This document shows, piece after piece, positions 32,786 through 44,589 of a stretch of DNA of 64,000 nt. The stretch is from Plumapathes pennacea (taxonomy: Eukaryota; Cnidaria; Anthozoa; Antipatharia; Myriopathidae): positions 10,216,001 through 10,280,000 of the forward strand of contig OZ038464.1 in assembly GCA_964036295.1 (NCBI GenBank). The letters are read 5' to 3'. Below the pieces are notes generated by a model. That model was not told the origin of the DNA, ran no database searches, and worked only from the letters and a program-made list of their open reading frames with translations. Position 1 is the stretch's first letter. Each line of letters begins with the position of its first letter. Made by a program: the position numbers and the translations under genes.

Positions 32786-33058
32786 CTAAATGTATTCAGT
32801 AGGAAAACGAACAAGTTCATCGACAGTTGGCTTGTCGTCTGGATTTTCTTTCTTTGCCTGGGAAACTAAACCAGGAAGTTTACCAGATTTCCCCACCCTT
32901 TTGAAAATTGACTCTGCCATCACTGCGAAACTGTACACATCCCTAGCAAAGCATTGCTTGCGCAGCCTCTGCAGTAATGCTTCCAGTAGTCGCAGTGGGC
33001 CTGTTCGGAGATATTTTTCAGTAGAGGGGTCAATGCCTGATGGACTCCTTCCAATCAC
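32786..33058 (-). pseudogene. Protein-kinase C-lobe fragment
   Basis: The 90-codon frame contains ARDVYSFAVMAESIFKRVG and KKENPDDKPTVDELVRF. DVYSFAV fits kinase subdomain IX and the KP-x-x-xEL pattern fits subdomain XI of a tyrosine-kinase-like domain. There is no glycine loop, catalytic HRD or DFG nearby, so this is a captured or residual piece inside the TIR element. It may have one neighbouring exon, but none is recognised. Confidence 0.55.
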
Positions 33059-33465
33059 AACTGCAGGAATTTAGTATCCATCACGTTTTTCGAGAACGAC
33101 GTACATATTGTTCCAATACGTGTGTAAATACGCGAAACCCCCGATAACCTCCAGACAAATTTACCACGGTTTCTTTAGGAGCAGGAATAACAAGTGACAG
33201 AGTCTCAACAAAAGGCCATACAATCTTAAAAACACATGCTACAGCCACAACACATCACGAACTTCTTCATTCCTATTCACAACACAGCCCTCTGACAATG
33301 CAGAATACTTCAAGGACGCACGAGAACTGAAACCCAACTGATAAGAATTTTTATTCATTGAAATGCACCCACGAAAAATGTCACACTTATCTATTCTTCA
33401 TATGGCGCCTTTCACAATGTTGGTATAGTCACATAACATAAAAAAAGCGTTGAGAAACTCTACCT

Positions 33466-34325
33466 GAAAAATATCAAAAGCGTTTAGTATGAGAAACAAA
33501 GTGTCTCAAAGTCACAGCCTTTTAAGCCACATTCCTCTGCTGTTTCAAGGTGTCCAATTGATTTTAAACAGATTATTATAAAAACAAATTCTATCTGAAA
33601 AAATTCAAAAGCTTCTTATTTTAGTACCCGGTGAAGCATCAAGAAACAATATGTTTCACAGAGTCACAGCCTTTCAGCCAAGTTCCTCTGCTGCTTCAAG
33701 GCGTCCAATTGATTAAACATACAATTGTTATGGAAACAAATTTATCTGAAAAACATCAAACGCTTTTTAGTGCCTAATGAAGCATCAAGAATCAATATAA
33801 TGTTTCGCAGAGTTACAGCCTTTCAGCCAAGTTCCTCTGCTGCTTCAAGGTGTCCAATTGATTGGACATACAACTGTTATGGAAACATTTATCTGAAAAA
33901 CAAACGCTTTTCAGTACCTAATGAAGCATCAAGAAACAAAAATATGTTTCACAGTCACGGCCTTTCAGCCAAGTTCCTCTGCTGCTTCAAGGCGTCCAAT
34001 TGATTAAACATACAATTGTTATGAAAACAAATTCTATCTGAAAAATATCAAACGCTTTTTAGTACCCAATGAAGCATCAAGAAACCAAAATTATGTTTCA
34101 CAGAGTCACAGCCTTTTAGGCAAGTTCCTCTGCTGCTTTAAGGTGTCCAATTGATTGGACATACAACTGTTATGGAAACAAATTTATCCGAAAAACATCA
34201 AATGCTTTTTAGTACCTAATGAAGTATCAAGAAACAAAAATATGTTTCACAGACTCACAGCCTTTCAGCCAAGTTCCTCTGTTGCTTCAAGGTGTCCAAT
34301 TGATTTACACAGTCACTTGTTATGA
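33466..34325 (+). repeat. ~150-bp tandem satellite, about six copies
   Basis: CCTCTGCTG recurs near 33534, 33685, 33834, 33977, 34127 and 34277 (spacing about 143-151). Each unit also carries GTGTCCAATTGATT, CATACAATTGTTATGGAAAC and TTCACAGAGTCACAGCC. Copies differ by substitutions and small indels, so the array is not recent. ORFs across it are by-products. Confidence 0.9.
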
Positions 34326-35359
34326 AACCCTTGCTTGGTTAATAAACTACAAAGGTACAGTATTTAATGCAAGAGACTGGTTTTACAAAATATTTAAAGA
34401 AAGGTGACAGAGTATGATATATGTAGGAAAGACACTGCAAGATCAGGAGCAAAGTTTGAATGGCATGACTGAGAGTACATCTGCAATGTTGGAACAAAAT
34501 TTTGAGGGTTGGGGCCAATATGATGAAAATTCAGTTAGAATGTGTTGAGCAAGCGAAACAGAAGAAAACGGCTCAAATATAAGTACTGCGTAAAGTCAAA
34601 GAATCTTGCTCATCCAGGTCTGTCCAACATTGGAAGCTTTAGCACATTTTGTCAAGCTGTGAGATTGAATTCCACAGGGCGCCGGCACCTCTTTGCTGCT
34701 GTCTCTGCGATTATGGCTCGTTTTATTCACCAGCGTAAGGCGAAATTGTGCCAGTTGCAAGAAGTAAATCCTGCTCCACGGCAGACAGCAGCTCCTTCGA
34801 TCGATCAGTTCACAAAAATGGCGCGAACATTGCCATCTCGTTCCCACGCTTCGACAAACAAACTCATTGCGCGATAGAACGGATCGGAACTTTATTAGTG
34901 AAAAATCGTCCATTTCCAGTTTTCTCTTTCTTGATGAGTTTGCCAAAGTCCCAAAAGATGTCTCCACAAGTAGTCTCTGAATTTCTTTTTGTGACAAGCT
35001 GAACAGGCCGATCAGGCTTTGATGTCTATTTCCATAAAACCAAAAAGAAATGCACAAAGTTTTCGCTGCGAGTGACACTACGAGATTTAATGGCATCGAG
35101 TTTGACCAAAAACGCAGCTGAACAGCATTTTACACTACTTTCACGGAGAGATCAAAGGGAGCAACAACACTTCAATCTCTGTGCGTGGTAAATAACTAAC
35201 TGTGCCCTTCTCTAGTTTCATTCTACTTGTCAACACTCCATCCGAAGGTGTGTGGGTTGATGGAAACTGTAATTTAATTGCGCGCATTTCCCATGCTAAC
35301 ACCGGAAATTTGACCAAACTCCTGCAGAATGCGTTAAAGTCACATGAAGTTCGTCATGA

Positions 35360-36585
35360 GCTTGATGACTTGTCACAGTAGAGTACCCTGAGTGCTCTTT
35401 CCTGTATACGTCCTAGCTTTCTGGTGTCACTTGCCCGGCAGAAATGCCAGACAAGGTGCAAGTAGGTCAAATACGGAATTGTGGCTGCTTTGAACAGTTG
35501 TAGCTTAGTATCTGTAGATATCATATTCTTAAGCCTCATCAGGACTCCTACACGCTGGCTACTCTTCTTACAGATAGTGTTGATATGTTCATCAAGTCGA
35601 AGATTGTTGTCAATTGACAACCCAAAAAGTTTAAGACATTTGGTAGTATCAATTTCATTCTCATCAATGATAATACTTTCCATAGGGTCATTTTTGTTGC
35701 CAAGTGTCATAGTCTTGTACTTACCACAGTTCACCTTTAGGAAATTAGAACCATACCACCTGGAAGCTAATTTAGCACTAGCAGTCAAATTATCATACAC
35801 ATCTGTAATAGTACTGCCTGTAGTGTAAAACTGGTGATCATCCGCATACATGTTGATATGTGAATCAACAGTATAAGTCAGGTCATTTTGAAAAATGTTC
35901 CATACCAGTGGTCCCATTGCAGATCCTTGGGGGCACCCTTTTGACACCTCCCAACTACTCACCAGTGAACCCAGCTTCACCCTGTTGTGCCTGTCAGTGA
36001 AATAGGAGTCCAGAGTCTCGTGCTGTTCTCCGCAACACCGTATGCTCTAAGTTTAGCCAGCACGAGTGGGTGATGTAGGGAGTCAAGAGCTTTGCTCATG
36101 TCCGAGGAAATGGCAACAACAACGTTGTGATTGTCTAGAGCCATTTTCCAGTTCTCCGTTAAATTCAATAGAGCTGTTTCACAGCTATAACTCTTTCTGT
36201 ATGCGGTTAATTTATCACAGACTTTGTCATTGAAGTCATTGCCCAGCTCCTTGGCAAGTAGCTGTTCAAAGATTTTATTTACAGTGACTTGGACAGTTAT
36301 TGGCCTGTAGTTCTCTTTCTCATGGGGGTTCTCCTTAAAAACTGGCATCCATTCCCCTTTCCACATTGTAGGCTATTCACCAAGAGCTATGCATGAGTTG
36401 TACAGTGAGGTCAGAGGCCTTGACAGCTCAATTGCTCCAAGCTTGATCGCTTTAGGGGGAATGCCATCCCAGCCAGTACTCTTTCTAGCATTAAGGCTTT
36501 GTAGTGCGATTTCCATCTCGTGTCTCTCGAATTTTTGGAATTGGAAGCTGTTAAGTGAAAGTCTTCCACTTGTGCTTGAGGCCAC
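35360..36585 (-). pseudogene. LINE reverse-transcriptase fragment (CR1/L2-like)
   Basis: Minus-strand order: ARKSTGWDGIPPKAIKLG (36490), ENYRPITVQVTVNKIFEQ (36320), AISSDMSKALDSLHHPLV (36110, first catalytic Asp), SKGCPQGSAMGPLVWNIFQN (35945), INMYADDHQFY (35855, YADD box), then RLDEHINTICKKSSQRVG and ERALRVLYCDKSS (35400). Frame changes lie at about 36370 and 35978. The endonuclease domain is missing. The C-terminus continues at 32117 beyond the TIR element. Confidence 0.85.
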
Positions 36586-37233
36586 TGCCCTCTTGATACA
36601 CGATCTTAACTGATGAGAACAGGATCACCTTTGTGTATCTCTTAGCTGACATCTCACCATTTCTTAAATGGGATCAATGACTTGATTAAAACATTACTAG
36701 TCGCATAGTATACAAACGTGACATCAGGTCATGGTGATGCCTTACAATAGAAGCATGTAAATACACAATTTCCATTAAATTTTTATTTAGTTTATTATAA
36801 AGGTAACCATAGGTAACCCTTAAGGTGTCACCCCCAAACGACCACTTTCCAGCAGAATTTTATTTAAATGGCATCAACTGACTAAACATAGGCATGCTAT
36901 ATATCAAACTGTAATTAAATTGTCTATATATGGCAAACGTTATTGTGCAATCGCTGACGTCACAGATTTTTTCATATTTTTGAGTTAATCTCCCTCAATT
37001 TTAACTGATTGTTACAAAACTAACGGCATTTGAAAGGGCTCATGGAGGGTCTAAATGTGTCTCAGTTTTCTTATTTTGATTCAAAACTTTTTTATGATTT
37101 TTAAAATTTTAATGTGAAAAGTTTTCAGTTTACATTAAAAAGTTCATGAAAGGTTTGAAGCCAAATTTTTAAGGGCAACTCCTGGATAATTGGATATTTT
37201 TTGCTCGCGGGGGCCTGGGGCCCAAGCGCCCAA
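36586..37233. other. Intergenic with one ~190-bp repeat unit
   Basis: A partial copy of the ~190-bp unit lies at about 36680-36830 (CATCAGGTCATGGTGATGCC). The rest is AT-rich. A GC-rich block at 37203-37240 (GCTCGCGGGGGCC...GCGAGC) is self-complementary and abuts the inverted-repeat copy. Confidence 0.5.
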
Positions 37234-38343
37234 GCGAGCTTAAAATTGGGCATTTTTATTTATTTTTCCTTTTTGTGGGTCGAGAATCAGCACACGGTGA
37301 TTGGTTCATATTATCACGTGCTGGGCGATGACGTAATTGACTTCGCTAAACAACTCGAGATGTGGCCAGTGAATTGCTTGTTACTTGTGTGTAAAAGTTA
37401 ACTGCATCCCATCCAAGCTCAACACCATTTGGCTCTGGAATATGCACGGATAAACTGGATTTTTGGGAACGATTTTGGCTCGCGTTCACCGCGGAAGCTT
37501 TGAGAATAGCCGTAAACAAATATTTGATGGTACCGCTGTCACCGATAAATATTTAGTCCCGACGAAACTTTCTGTGGCGACACGAAATACTTTTGGGAAG
37601 ATAACAGGGCGAAAGCAGAAACCAAAGCTACGGTGAGCTTTAGGCATAAAACAATGACGCTTTATCCTTTACTCTGTACATGACATCTGTTGCCTCATAA
37701 AATTCTTCTGCATATCGTACATTGCCTGTTGAAGTGTTTCTTTAATTCGATCATGTAGTCTTTGTTTCGCAATGTTCATTAAATACCAGAAATGAAAAAT
37801 ACACCAAAACAATTCTGAGGATTGAGTTTGCAGTCACAAATGGACTGAACACACTGAACAAAAGCGCAATAATATTGTAAACATCTCTTGTGTGACATTT
37901 CTCGCTTTCAATTTTATATTTGTTACAGAGCACAAATACTCGAAAGCCTGATAGAAGAAACGTATTGAGTTAACAAAAGAAAACACATAAGTAGTGAAGC
38001 GAAGGCTGGATTAATCGTGGCCTCTGATTAGAAATATGAGTCAAGGTCAAACTGTCATAATCGATTGTGCATAAAAGATATGTCACACATTCTCAAGATG
38101 CAGGGTCGCTCAACCTTTAAGAAGCAAGTGTGTGAGTGTTGTAATAATAATTTTTAGTTTAATCAAGGTGTCAAAAGAGCAAGGTGTCAAAAGCCAAGTT
38201 CTCTATACTGTGTGATATTTTTATGGTGAGAAATTGGAAGTCTCTCTTGGGAGTTCCGCTCTTGTCCCCTACTTTCCATTTTATATTCTGGTCTCTACCC
38301 AACTCACGCCGCGAGCTCACTGGCAAGGCCAGTCTAGTTTTAC
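37234..38343 (-). repeat. Long inverted repeat, copy B
   Basis: Inverted partner of 16109-17857, about 1.1 kb with a single internal unit. Shared landmarks include CAACTCGAGATGTGGCC near 37352, GTTAACTGCATCCC near 37398, GGGTCGCTCAACC near 38102 and GGCAAGGCCAGTCTAG near 38322. Confidence 0.82.
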
Positions 38344-38864
38344 TTTCATTACATTCGGCAGTATGTATAATCTCAATTTATGCCCTAAATTTGATTGAAG
38401 AAGCATCAATGCTTTGAAAAGAAACTTTTCAATGCATGCTTTCGGCGGCCATTTTGAAAATGCATGGTTTTGCGGTCAGGTGGTAAGATACGTCACGTGT
38501 GTAAAGCAAACTGGCGCTGTGGCTGCAAAGAGATGAATCAGTCACGCTGTGACGCACATGAAGGGCTACTTTGCGCTGCTCATCCTCGCGGCTACAGTAG
38601 CCAGCCAAGGTGCAAATTGATCTGAAGGGACTTATCAACGTGCGAGTATTTTGTAAAAGCAGGGCTTGTTCTTCCTCCGAGCGGGCGGGCTGCCCATAGC
38701 GAATGGATTTAGGTCAGGATCTACCCTCCCGGGGAAAACACCCGAGAACTCGATGCCGACTGCAACTATACGGAAACCCACACCCGTACATCCCACAGCA
38801 TATAAACGAGTGAATCGTCTGAATAAACCAGGTGAACTTCAGTGTCTACAGCTTTCATTCTGGG
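38344..38864. other. No recognised gene
   Basis: GC content rises around 38560-38720 and GCGGCCATTTTGAAAATG at 38444 resembles a metazoan promoter motif, but no coding exon is recognised apart from the P2X7-like fragment that follows. Confidence 0.3.
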
Positions 38865-39540
38865 TTATTTGCACGTGCGACAAAGCTTTGTATCGGAGGT
38901 AAACACGCAACGACCATGTCTGAAGAGAAGATGAATTGGAAACAAAGCAGTCTGCAGCACCCAGAAATTTAAATAAACCACTGCAAAACCTGGATAATTG
39001 GTAAAGCACCCTGGTACCTCCAGACCCATGACTTCAATAGCTTCGGTGTTTTTGTACACGACCTGTTCTATCTTGCAGCAACAAATGCATTCTACCTCCC
39101 TATCCATTATCGTGCAATGGCAACACGAACACCTGAAGAACCAAGACAACATAGCGAAGCGAACGCAACACACAATGCAAATGATTTGGCTTAATAGTTC
39201 GTTTACGAATTAATAGACTAAACAAAGCAGCGAAATGATGCTTATCTTCTTCAAAAGGTTACAATGCCTTATTAAATACAGTTAGGAAAAGTGGTGGATA
39301 CACCGCAAAAAAAATTACCAGTCAGAGTTGCCGAGATGAATATTTTGGTGTTTGCGAGCCTCATCGGGAATATTTTCATTTTCTGGTTTCCTCATGTGTC
39401 CTCGAGGCTCAAATTGCCAAGGCTATATCCCCTGAAATACCTCTACTTCGGAATCAGACAGTGGATTGACATCAGAAGCCCCGGACGAGGAATGTTCCAA
39501 AGACAAAGAGCTTGATTTGGCACTCATTTATCTTTTGGCC
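38865..39540 (-). pseudogene. Second P2X7 ballast-like fragment
   Basis: On minus, an acidic Ser-rich stretch (SDVNPLSDSEVEVFQG, 39500-39440) leads via an in-frame TAG to PWQFEP (39425), the N-terminal motif of this domain. An exon at 39160-38880 has FFRCSCCHCTIM, REVECICCCKIEQVV, VPGCFTNYPGFAVVYL and NFWVLQTALF, matching the Cys cluster and the following helix. The Trp-rich third exon seen in the Kolobok copy was not found. No Kolobok ends flank it, so this copy has a different context. Either a host-gene relic or remains of another element. Confidence 0.65.
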
Positions 39541-40004
39541 ATGGCAGCTTGCACGTGTGATGTATCCGATCAATCGACCCAAAATCGAAGCATTTCAGCG
39601 GAAGTGGCACATGAAACGCACGTAAATTTTTAAATCAACCCAATTCTATAATTGGAAGGTGTATAGTGAGCCATAACAAAGCTGTACCCGAAAAACGCCG
39701 TGCCATGCAAGAGTTGCCCTTTAAAATTCCGAGACACTTTTGTAGGCCCCCATTAGATCTTTCATATGCTGTTGGTTTTGTTCTGATTAATTAAAAATTT
39801 AGGGAGATTAACTAAAATATATAATATATGACGTCACCAATTGCACAATAGACTCCCCCATGCTCAGTAGCCATGGCAACCACCAACGTGAATCAATGTG
39901 TAAATCAACATTTTGATATATCGCATGCATATGTTTTGTTTTTATCAAGTAAAAAAATTGAAACTTGTATGCCATTTTGGGGGGTGATACCTTAAAGTGT
40001 TAGC
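39541..40004. other. No recognised gene
   Basis: AT-rich sequence with GACGTCACCAATTGCACAAT near 39830; nothing coding is seen. Confidence 0.4.
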
Positions 40005-40560
40005 AAAACCAAGGCTAACTGTGCTTATGTTAACACAGCGTGGCTGTTGATTAAAGCATTACTATAGTTTGCTGTAAACAAACGCCACATAATGTCATAG
40101 TGACGCCTTATAATACAAGCTTCTATTTACATAATTTCTGTTAAGTTTTTATTTAGTTTAATACGTGGTTAACCATGGGTTATTTTAAATGTGAGTAAAA
40201 CCACGGCTAACTGTGGTTATATTAGCACTGAGTGGCTTTTGACTTAAACATTACTATCCGCACAGTAAACATACTATATAAGGTTATGGTGACTCCTTAT
40301 GACACAGGCATCCAATTACGAATTCTGTTAAATTTTTCTGAAGCTTATTACATGGGTAACTATGGATAACCTCAAAAATGTTGGTAAAATCATGGTTAAC
40401 TGTGTTTATATTAACACAGAGTAGCTGTTAATTAAAACATTACCATTTGTGCATTAAAGAAATCACGTTATGGTGATGCTTCATATTAGAAGCTCGTAAT
40501 TATGCAATTTCTGTTAACTTTTTCTTTAGTTTATTACATGGATAACCATGGGAAACTCTT
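40005..40560 (+). repeat. Three tandem ~190-bp units
   Basis: Three head-to-tail copies, each with GGCTAACTGTG-like start, a GAGTGGCTGTTGATTAAA-type motif, a GTCATGGTGACGCC-type motif and CATGGTTAACCATGGG-type end. The related 4-kb array directly precedes the other copy of the 1.35-kb repeat. Confidence 0.75.
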
Positions 40561-41029
40561 TGTGACTCCCACCGGAGTTAAGTCGTAAATGAGAACTGGA
40601 CGAGTGTGACTGATCCTTTTAATGAAGAGACCATAAAACTATAGAAGAATATAAACGTAAACTAATGTAAATGACAATCATGAAATCGCCTGACGGCTGT
40701 GGCAGAAATATAAAGAGAAATACGAGATAGGCACAAGTGAGAACTAGAAAATACCTTCGTCCAGGAAAAGTCCGTGGAAACGCCCTAAAGCTTGATACTA
40801 GAGCAACGAATCCAAAAAAGAGGCATTAGAACAAGTGGCTGCATCGTAGCCCTTGTGCGACTCAAAACTAAGCCATGCGGAACGCAGTGGCGAACCACTA
40901 AACGACAGAAAGGTATAAAATGTGCTACATAGTTATAGTTCTCAATTGTGAGTAACAGTTCCTTAGAGTCAATATGCATCAGTGTCTGTCTCCTTGGTCT
41001 CTTGCTTGAAGCAGGACCAACTTCTGAAC

Positions 41030-41400
41030 CGGCCATTCGAAGTGCTGGACCTTGTGGAGTCTGTGACCCTGACTGTCTAGACGTGAAGTTGCCATGGCCA
41101 ACTTGTCCTTTCAGACAAGCCCGTCGTCACTTGGAAAGGTTTCCTCGACTCTTACCAGCTTCCACTCATTTCGGGCTGTGTGCTCGTCTTTCATCAGCAC
41201 GACGTCATCAACCTGCAAGTTTCTTCAAGGTTTGATCCATTTCTGTCTAGCTTGAAGCGTCTGCAGAAACTCTTTCCTCCATCTCTTCCAAAACTCGTTT
41301 GCAAGGTGTTGAACTCTGCGCCACCTTTTGCGAAGATAGAGATCTTCCCTCTGAAAGATGCATGGAGGGGGAAAAGGACTTTGGCTTTTGGATTGTAAGC
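41030..41400 (-). pseudogene. BEL/Pao C-terminal (DUF5641-like) fragment
   Basis: Minus frames read [20 protein letters not shown] near 41310, LQVDDVVLMKDEHTARNEW near 41190, and RVEETFPS near 41140. This is the segment after integrase in BEL/Pao polyproteins. The flank 40561-41029 begins TGTGACTCCCACCG on plus and could contain a degraded 3' LTR, but no second LTR was found to prove it. Confidence 0.7.
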
Positions 41401-41637
41401 AAGATTACCGAACCATCCATTTGGACCAGGTAGAGATGGTGGGCAAAGTACAGGTTACCTCCTCTATCAGGGACTGCACTTGATGCACGTGGAGAAGTTA
41501 AATCTCAAGAGTGTAGATGGAAATATTTGATGGATTTTTTCGATGTGGTTGCAGATGCTCTCCAGCTGCCTCAGTGAACTCATTTATGTTGTGATAACTG
41601 TTTCCAGCACTGTACCTGTGGACAGCTTGACTGCAAG
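41401..41637. other. Short gap, nothing recognised
   Basis: No coding or repeat signal beyond the end of the BEL/Pao fragment. Confidence 0.3.
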
Positions 41638-42214
41638 GTGATAGGTTATCCTCAACCTAGGATGCAATCTCCACCCCAAAAACCAGCAAAGGAATGTAAA
41701 GTGTCAGAATCACAGAGGATGCGGTTGAAGGCTGCACTTATCACCTATCACAAAAGCTTGCTAATGTCTGTTTTGAAACGAGATTGCAGTGGGAAATTGA
41801 AATCCTTCATCCCTCCTAAATTTTTACTTGCTTTTTCTGACATCCAGATCAGTCAAGTTTTAGATCACTGTTCCGAACTTTACTGTTGTTGATATTTGTA
41901 ACTCTGTGGAGATATGGGATTTGAAGCATGCCTTTCAGATCTACAAGATGATGCAGAGGGTTTTTGGCGACATGGACAAGGAAGGTGCAGTACTTGATGT
42001 TGAGGATGTGTCATCAGATGAAGAGGAGGATCTATGGTCCGATGAGTGGATGGATCTTGCATCAGATGAAGAACTTGCCAATTTGGTCATTGACAATTGT
42101 TCAGCTTCACAGTTAGATGATTCTAACAATGAACCAATTGACAATCCAGGAAATGATGTTCCTTTGGCAGCATCAAGTGCATTAATGAACCTAAGTTTTG
42201 ATGCCAGTATTTGA
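41638..42214 (+). pseudogene. 3' end of a conserved unknown gene
   Basis: Two plus-strand frames join into one protein tail if a one-base change in a short T-run near 41880 is ignored: SQRMRLKAALITYHKSLLMS, PPKFLLAFSDIQISQVLDHC, then VVDICNSVEIWDLKHAF, MMQRVFGDMD, and a strongly acidic end (DVSSDEEEDLWSDEW). I recall a similar tail downstream of RecQ-like helicase genes in corals, but no helicase motif is present here, so the function is not assigned. The upstream part is missing. It may be a processed or truncated copy. Confidence 0.4.
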
Positions 42215-42665
42215 ATATGGAATATGAAAATTTTGAAGGCATGCCAGAAGCAGTCTGGCCATTTGAAGGGTGTAATATAAGTAGCAAGTAATGTATTTGG
42301 ATTTTTTTTCAAGTAATAATATTTGGGAATTTGTAGGCTATGCAGAGTAAGTTCAAATGATCTGAAACATATGCTCTGCAATTAAGTCACTCAAGCACAT
42401 TTGTTTAGTAGGACCTGATTGGAATAATGTAATTTACTTCTGCAGAAAGCAGATGTGTACATATGGTACACCATGCAACTTCTTGCAAGGGAGAGATGGG
42501 CACATTTTTGTATAGGATTTTTTTCTTCTTTCATTACTACAACGCAACTTCAATTTTTGCAAGGGCACTACATGAAAAACACCACAGAAGCTAACTATTT
42601 TAGTATGTGATGTTTCTATAAATTAATGCATTTTACAGAGTTGAGCTATTTATTAGGCAGGATGA
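42215..42665. other. No recognised gene
   Basis: AT-rich spacer up to the CCCCGAGC start of repeat copy B. Confidence 0.4.
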
Positions 42666-44017
42666 TTTTCCCCGAGCGAAGCAAAGCGAAGTGAGGGTGA
42701 TAATCACAGCAGTAATGCAGCAAATTCGCTTTGTGTGGAGACTCCAAGTGAGTTGCCATCTCGAAATGTTCGTCTGTCAGTCTGTCATAGGGCGACCTCT
42801 AAGGCAATGACAATAATAATTATCAATTAGTGTCAAAGCGAGGTCAAACAAAGGTTTGAATGAAGCAACAACTGTACGTAACTGTTCACGAAAATGAATG
42901 AAAACTGGAAAACTTGACACAGCATGGTCTCCCGAAGCTCGTTTGCAAAAGAGAAGGGAACTAACACGGGCAAGGCAAAATCGTGAAACAATCGAACAGT
43001 GCCAAATACGTCTAGAGAAAGATGACAAACATTTGATAACCGACAGCATCATGAACGGAAGCATGCCGAAGAAACGGCTCCGCAAAGGGAACAGCGCTTG
43101 GAAGCAAATTGGGAGCTTCAGACGGTGTCTTGTGTTAAACTCAGATCCTTATTCAGAAAGGACAAGCAACAAAGGTTAGTCAGTGGAAAGCGAACAATCA
43201 CCTTGACAAATATATTCTACCTGTATCTTGTAACTCGATTACTTCAAGAATGTATTAAAATCTGTATGCTGATCATTTTCCCTCGAAGTATTGTTTTAAT
43301 ACGCTTCTGTCGCCAGTTTCGGCTACCGTATTGGCTCAGAGCAATCGGAACTTGGAGTCTTGAATGATTTAGTCAAATGTCTTATTTCTTTCAAGACTAA
43401 AACTGTAACAAATACTGTAATTTGACATGCGGTGATTGCAGCGAGAATCGTTCACAAGCCCTTAGAAGTATGACTAGGTCTGAAGCCTGTGTATAATTTG
43501 AAGTAAACCGTTCTAGTTTTGCTTTGATTCTGGGAGAAATCATGTTGTTTTGAGCGCGTTCACGTACAAAACAATTTGAGCTCATTAAACATGCATGCCT
43601 AAGTCTTGTGCATGCAGTCCAGAGTAAAAGCAAATTGCACAGGAAGCCTATTTAATTGTACTGCCTATAAATTCAAAATTGGAATCAGTGTTTCTTTTTT
43701 CCCATACTACGACGGCCGACCAACTTCAAAATTTGAGTATTAGATTTTGAGAACGTGCTTGGCAGACTGTATAAATTTGTTTGTCGTGCCCACCGACCGT
43801 GGGAAAAACGTACTTCATCACGCAATCGATTCTTTTTTTCAACACAAAAGTATAACACACACCATTCTTTTTCTCCTTCCTTTGCGTGTAGCATTTGACT
43901 TTGAAGAAAGATCGAGTCAACATTTTGGTAAAACAAAGGGTACTCTTCTTGGGAGTACCAAAGTAAAAGTCCCATCAATGTCAGAGCGAGGGGTATCTGC
44001 GATTATCGTATTTCTAG
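42666..44017 (+). repeat. 1.35-kb long direct repeat, copy B
   Basis: Direct partner of 4534-5875. It contains an open frame at 42898-43179 whose product is basic and Arg/Glu-rich (EARLQKRRELTRARQNRETI, QIRLEKDDKH), with a spacing similar to the 23-residue STPR-type repeats of some DNA-binding proteins encoded by mobile elements. The frame is closed in copy A, so coding is uncertain. Confidence 0.8.
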
Positions 44018-44589
44018 TATGTACTTATTCTTATCCATGATATGAGTTGGATAGTAATGGCTGTGTAGGACTGAGAGGAGTACAATGTGGTTTGAAATCA
44101 TGCAAATTATGATGACAAAATATTTTTTTCAATTAGTGCAAAATTGAAAGTCAGAGTTAGAGTGCAAGCACTGTAAGCCAAACTTATTCCTTGTGACTAC
44201 TAATATAAAGATTACATACATGTACTGCACTGTATTTGGGATAAACTCAAATGCTTTCTTTTTACAAAACAAGACTTGTGTTGGATATTTATGATTAAAC
44301 ACTTGTTTTGATGCTGTGAATTGATTTTATGACTAAAAATGCTTATTTTAATTTATTGTTGGCAAAACTACAGAGTTGGTCAATGAATCAATTATGGCTG
44401 ATAAACAGTCATGGCAATGATTATATATTAGATAGTCAAAATTAAGGATTTTCTTGATGATTATGTTCGTACATGTAAGTTTCCATTCATTGCTGCACGC
44501 GTTTCTCTTAGGTGAGACAGTCATTAGATTGTCTTGGGAGCATTTCTGCACTCTAGCAAACATTTTTGACAGCCATGGGAATACTTTCA
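44018..44589. other. No recognised gene
   Basis: AT-rich spacer; only short overlapping ORFs. Confidence 0.4.

Larger units (their letters stand above)
32112..35359. mobile_element. 3.25-kb TIR element inserted in a LINE
   Basis: The left end TCATGATGAACTTCATG continues to GACTTTAAC (32112-32138), and the right end is its inverted complement (35333-35359), 25 of 27 positions matching. It separates two adjacent segments of one LINE ORF. The palindrome TCATGA at each edge (32112-32117, 35354-35359) may be a 6-bp target duplication or part of the TIR. Contents: a near-perfect palindrome, a kinase-like fragment on minus, a ~150-bp tandem satellite, and unassigned ORFs around 34540-35100. No transposase is recognised, so it is presumably non-autonomous. 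Superfamily unknown. Confidence 0.72.

Noticed and set aside
33725-34407. ORFs over the 150-bp satellite
   Set aside because: Frames are by-products of the tandem units and drift between copies.
34596-35096. 166-codon minus ORF (and 84- and 111-codon plus ORFs) in the TIR element
   Set aside because: No recognisable motif on either strand; overlapping frames suggest chance in a GC-richer patch.
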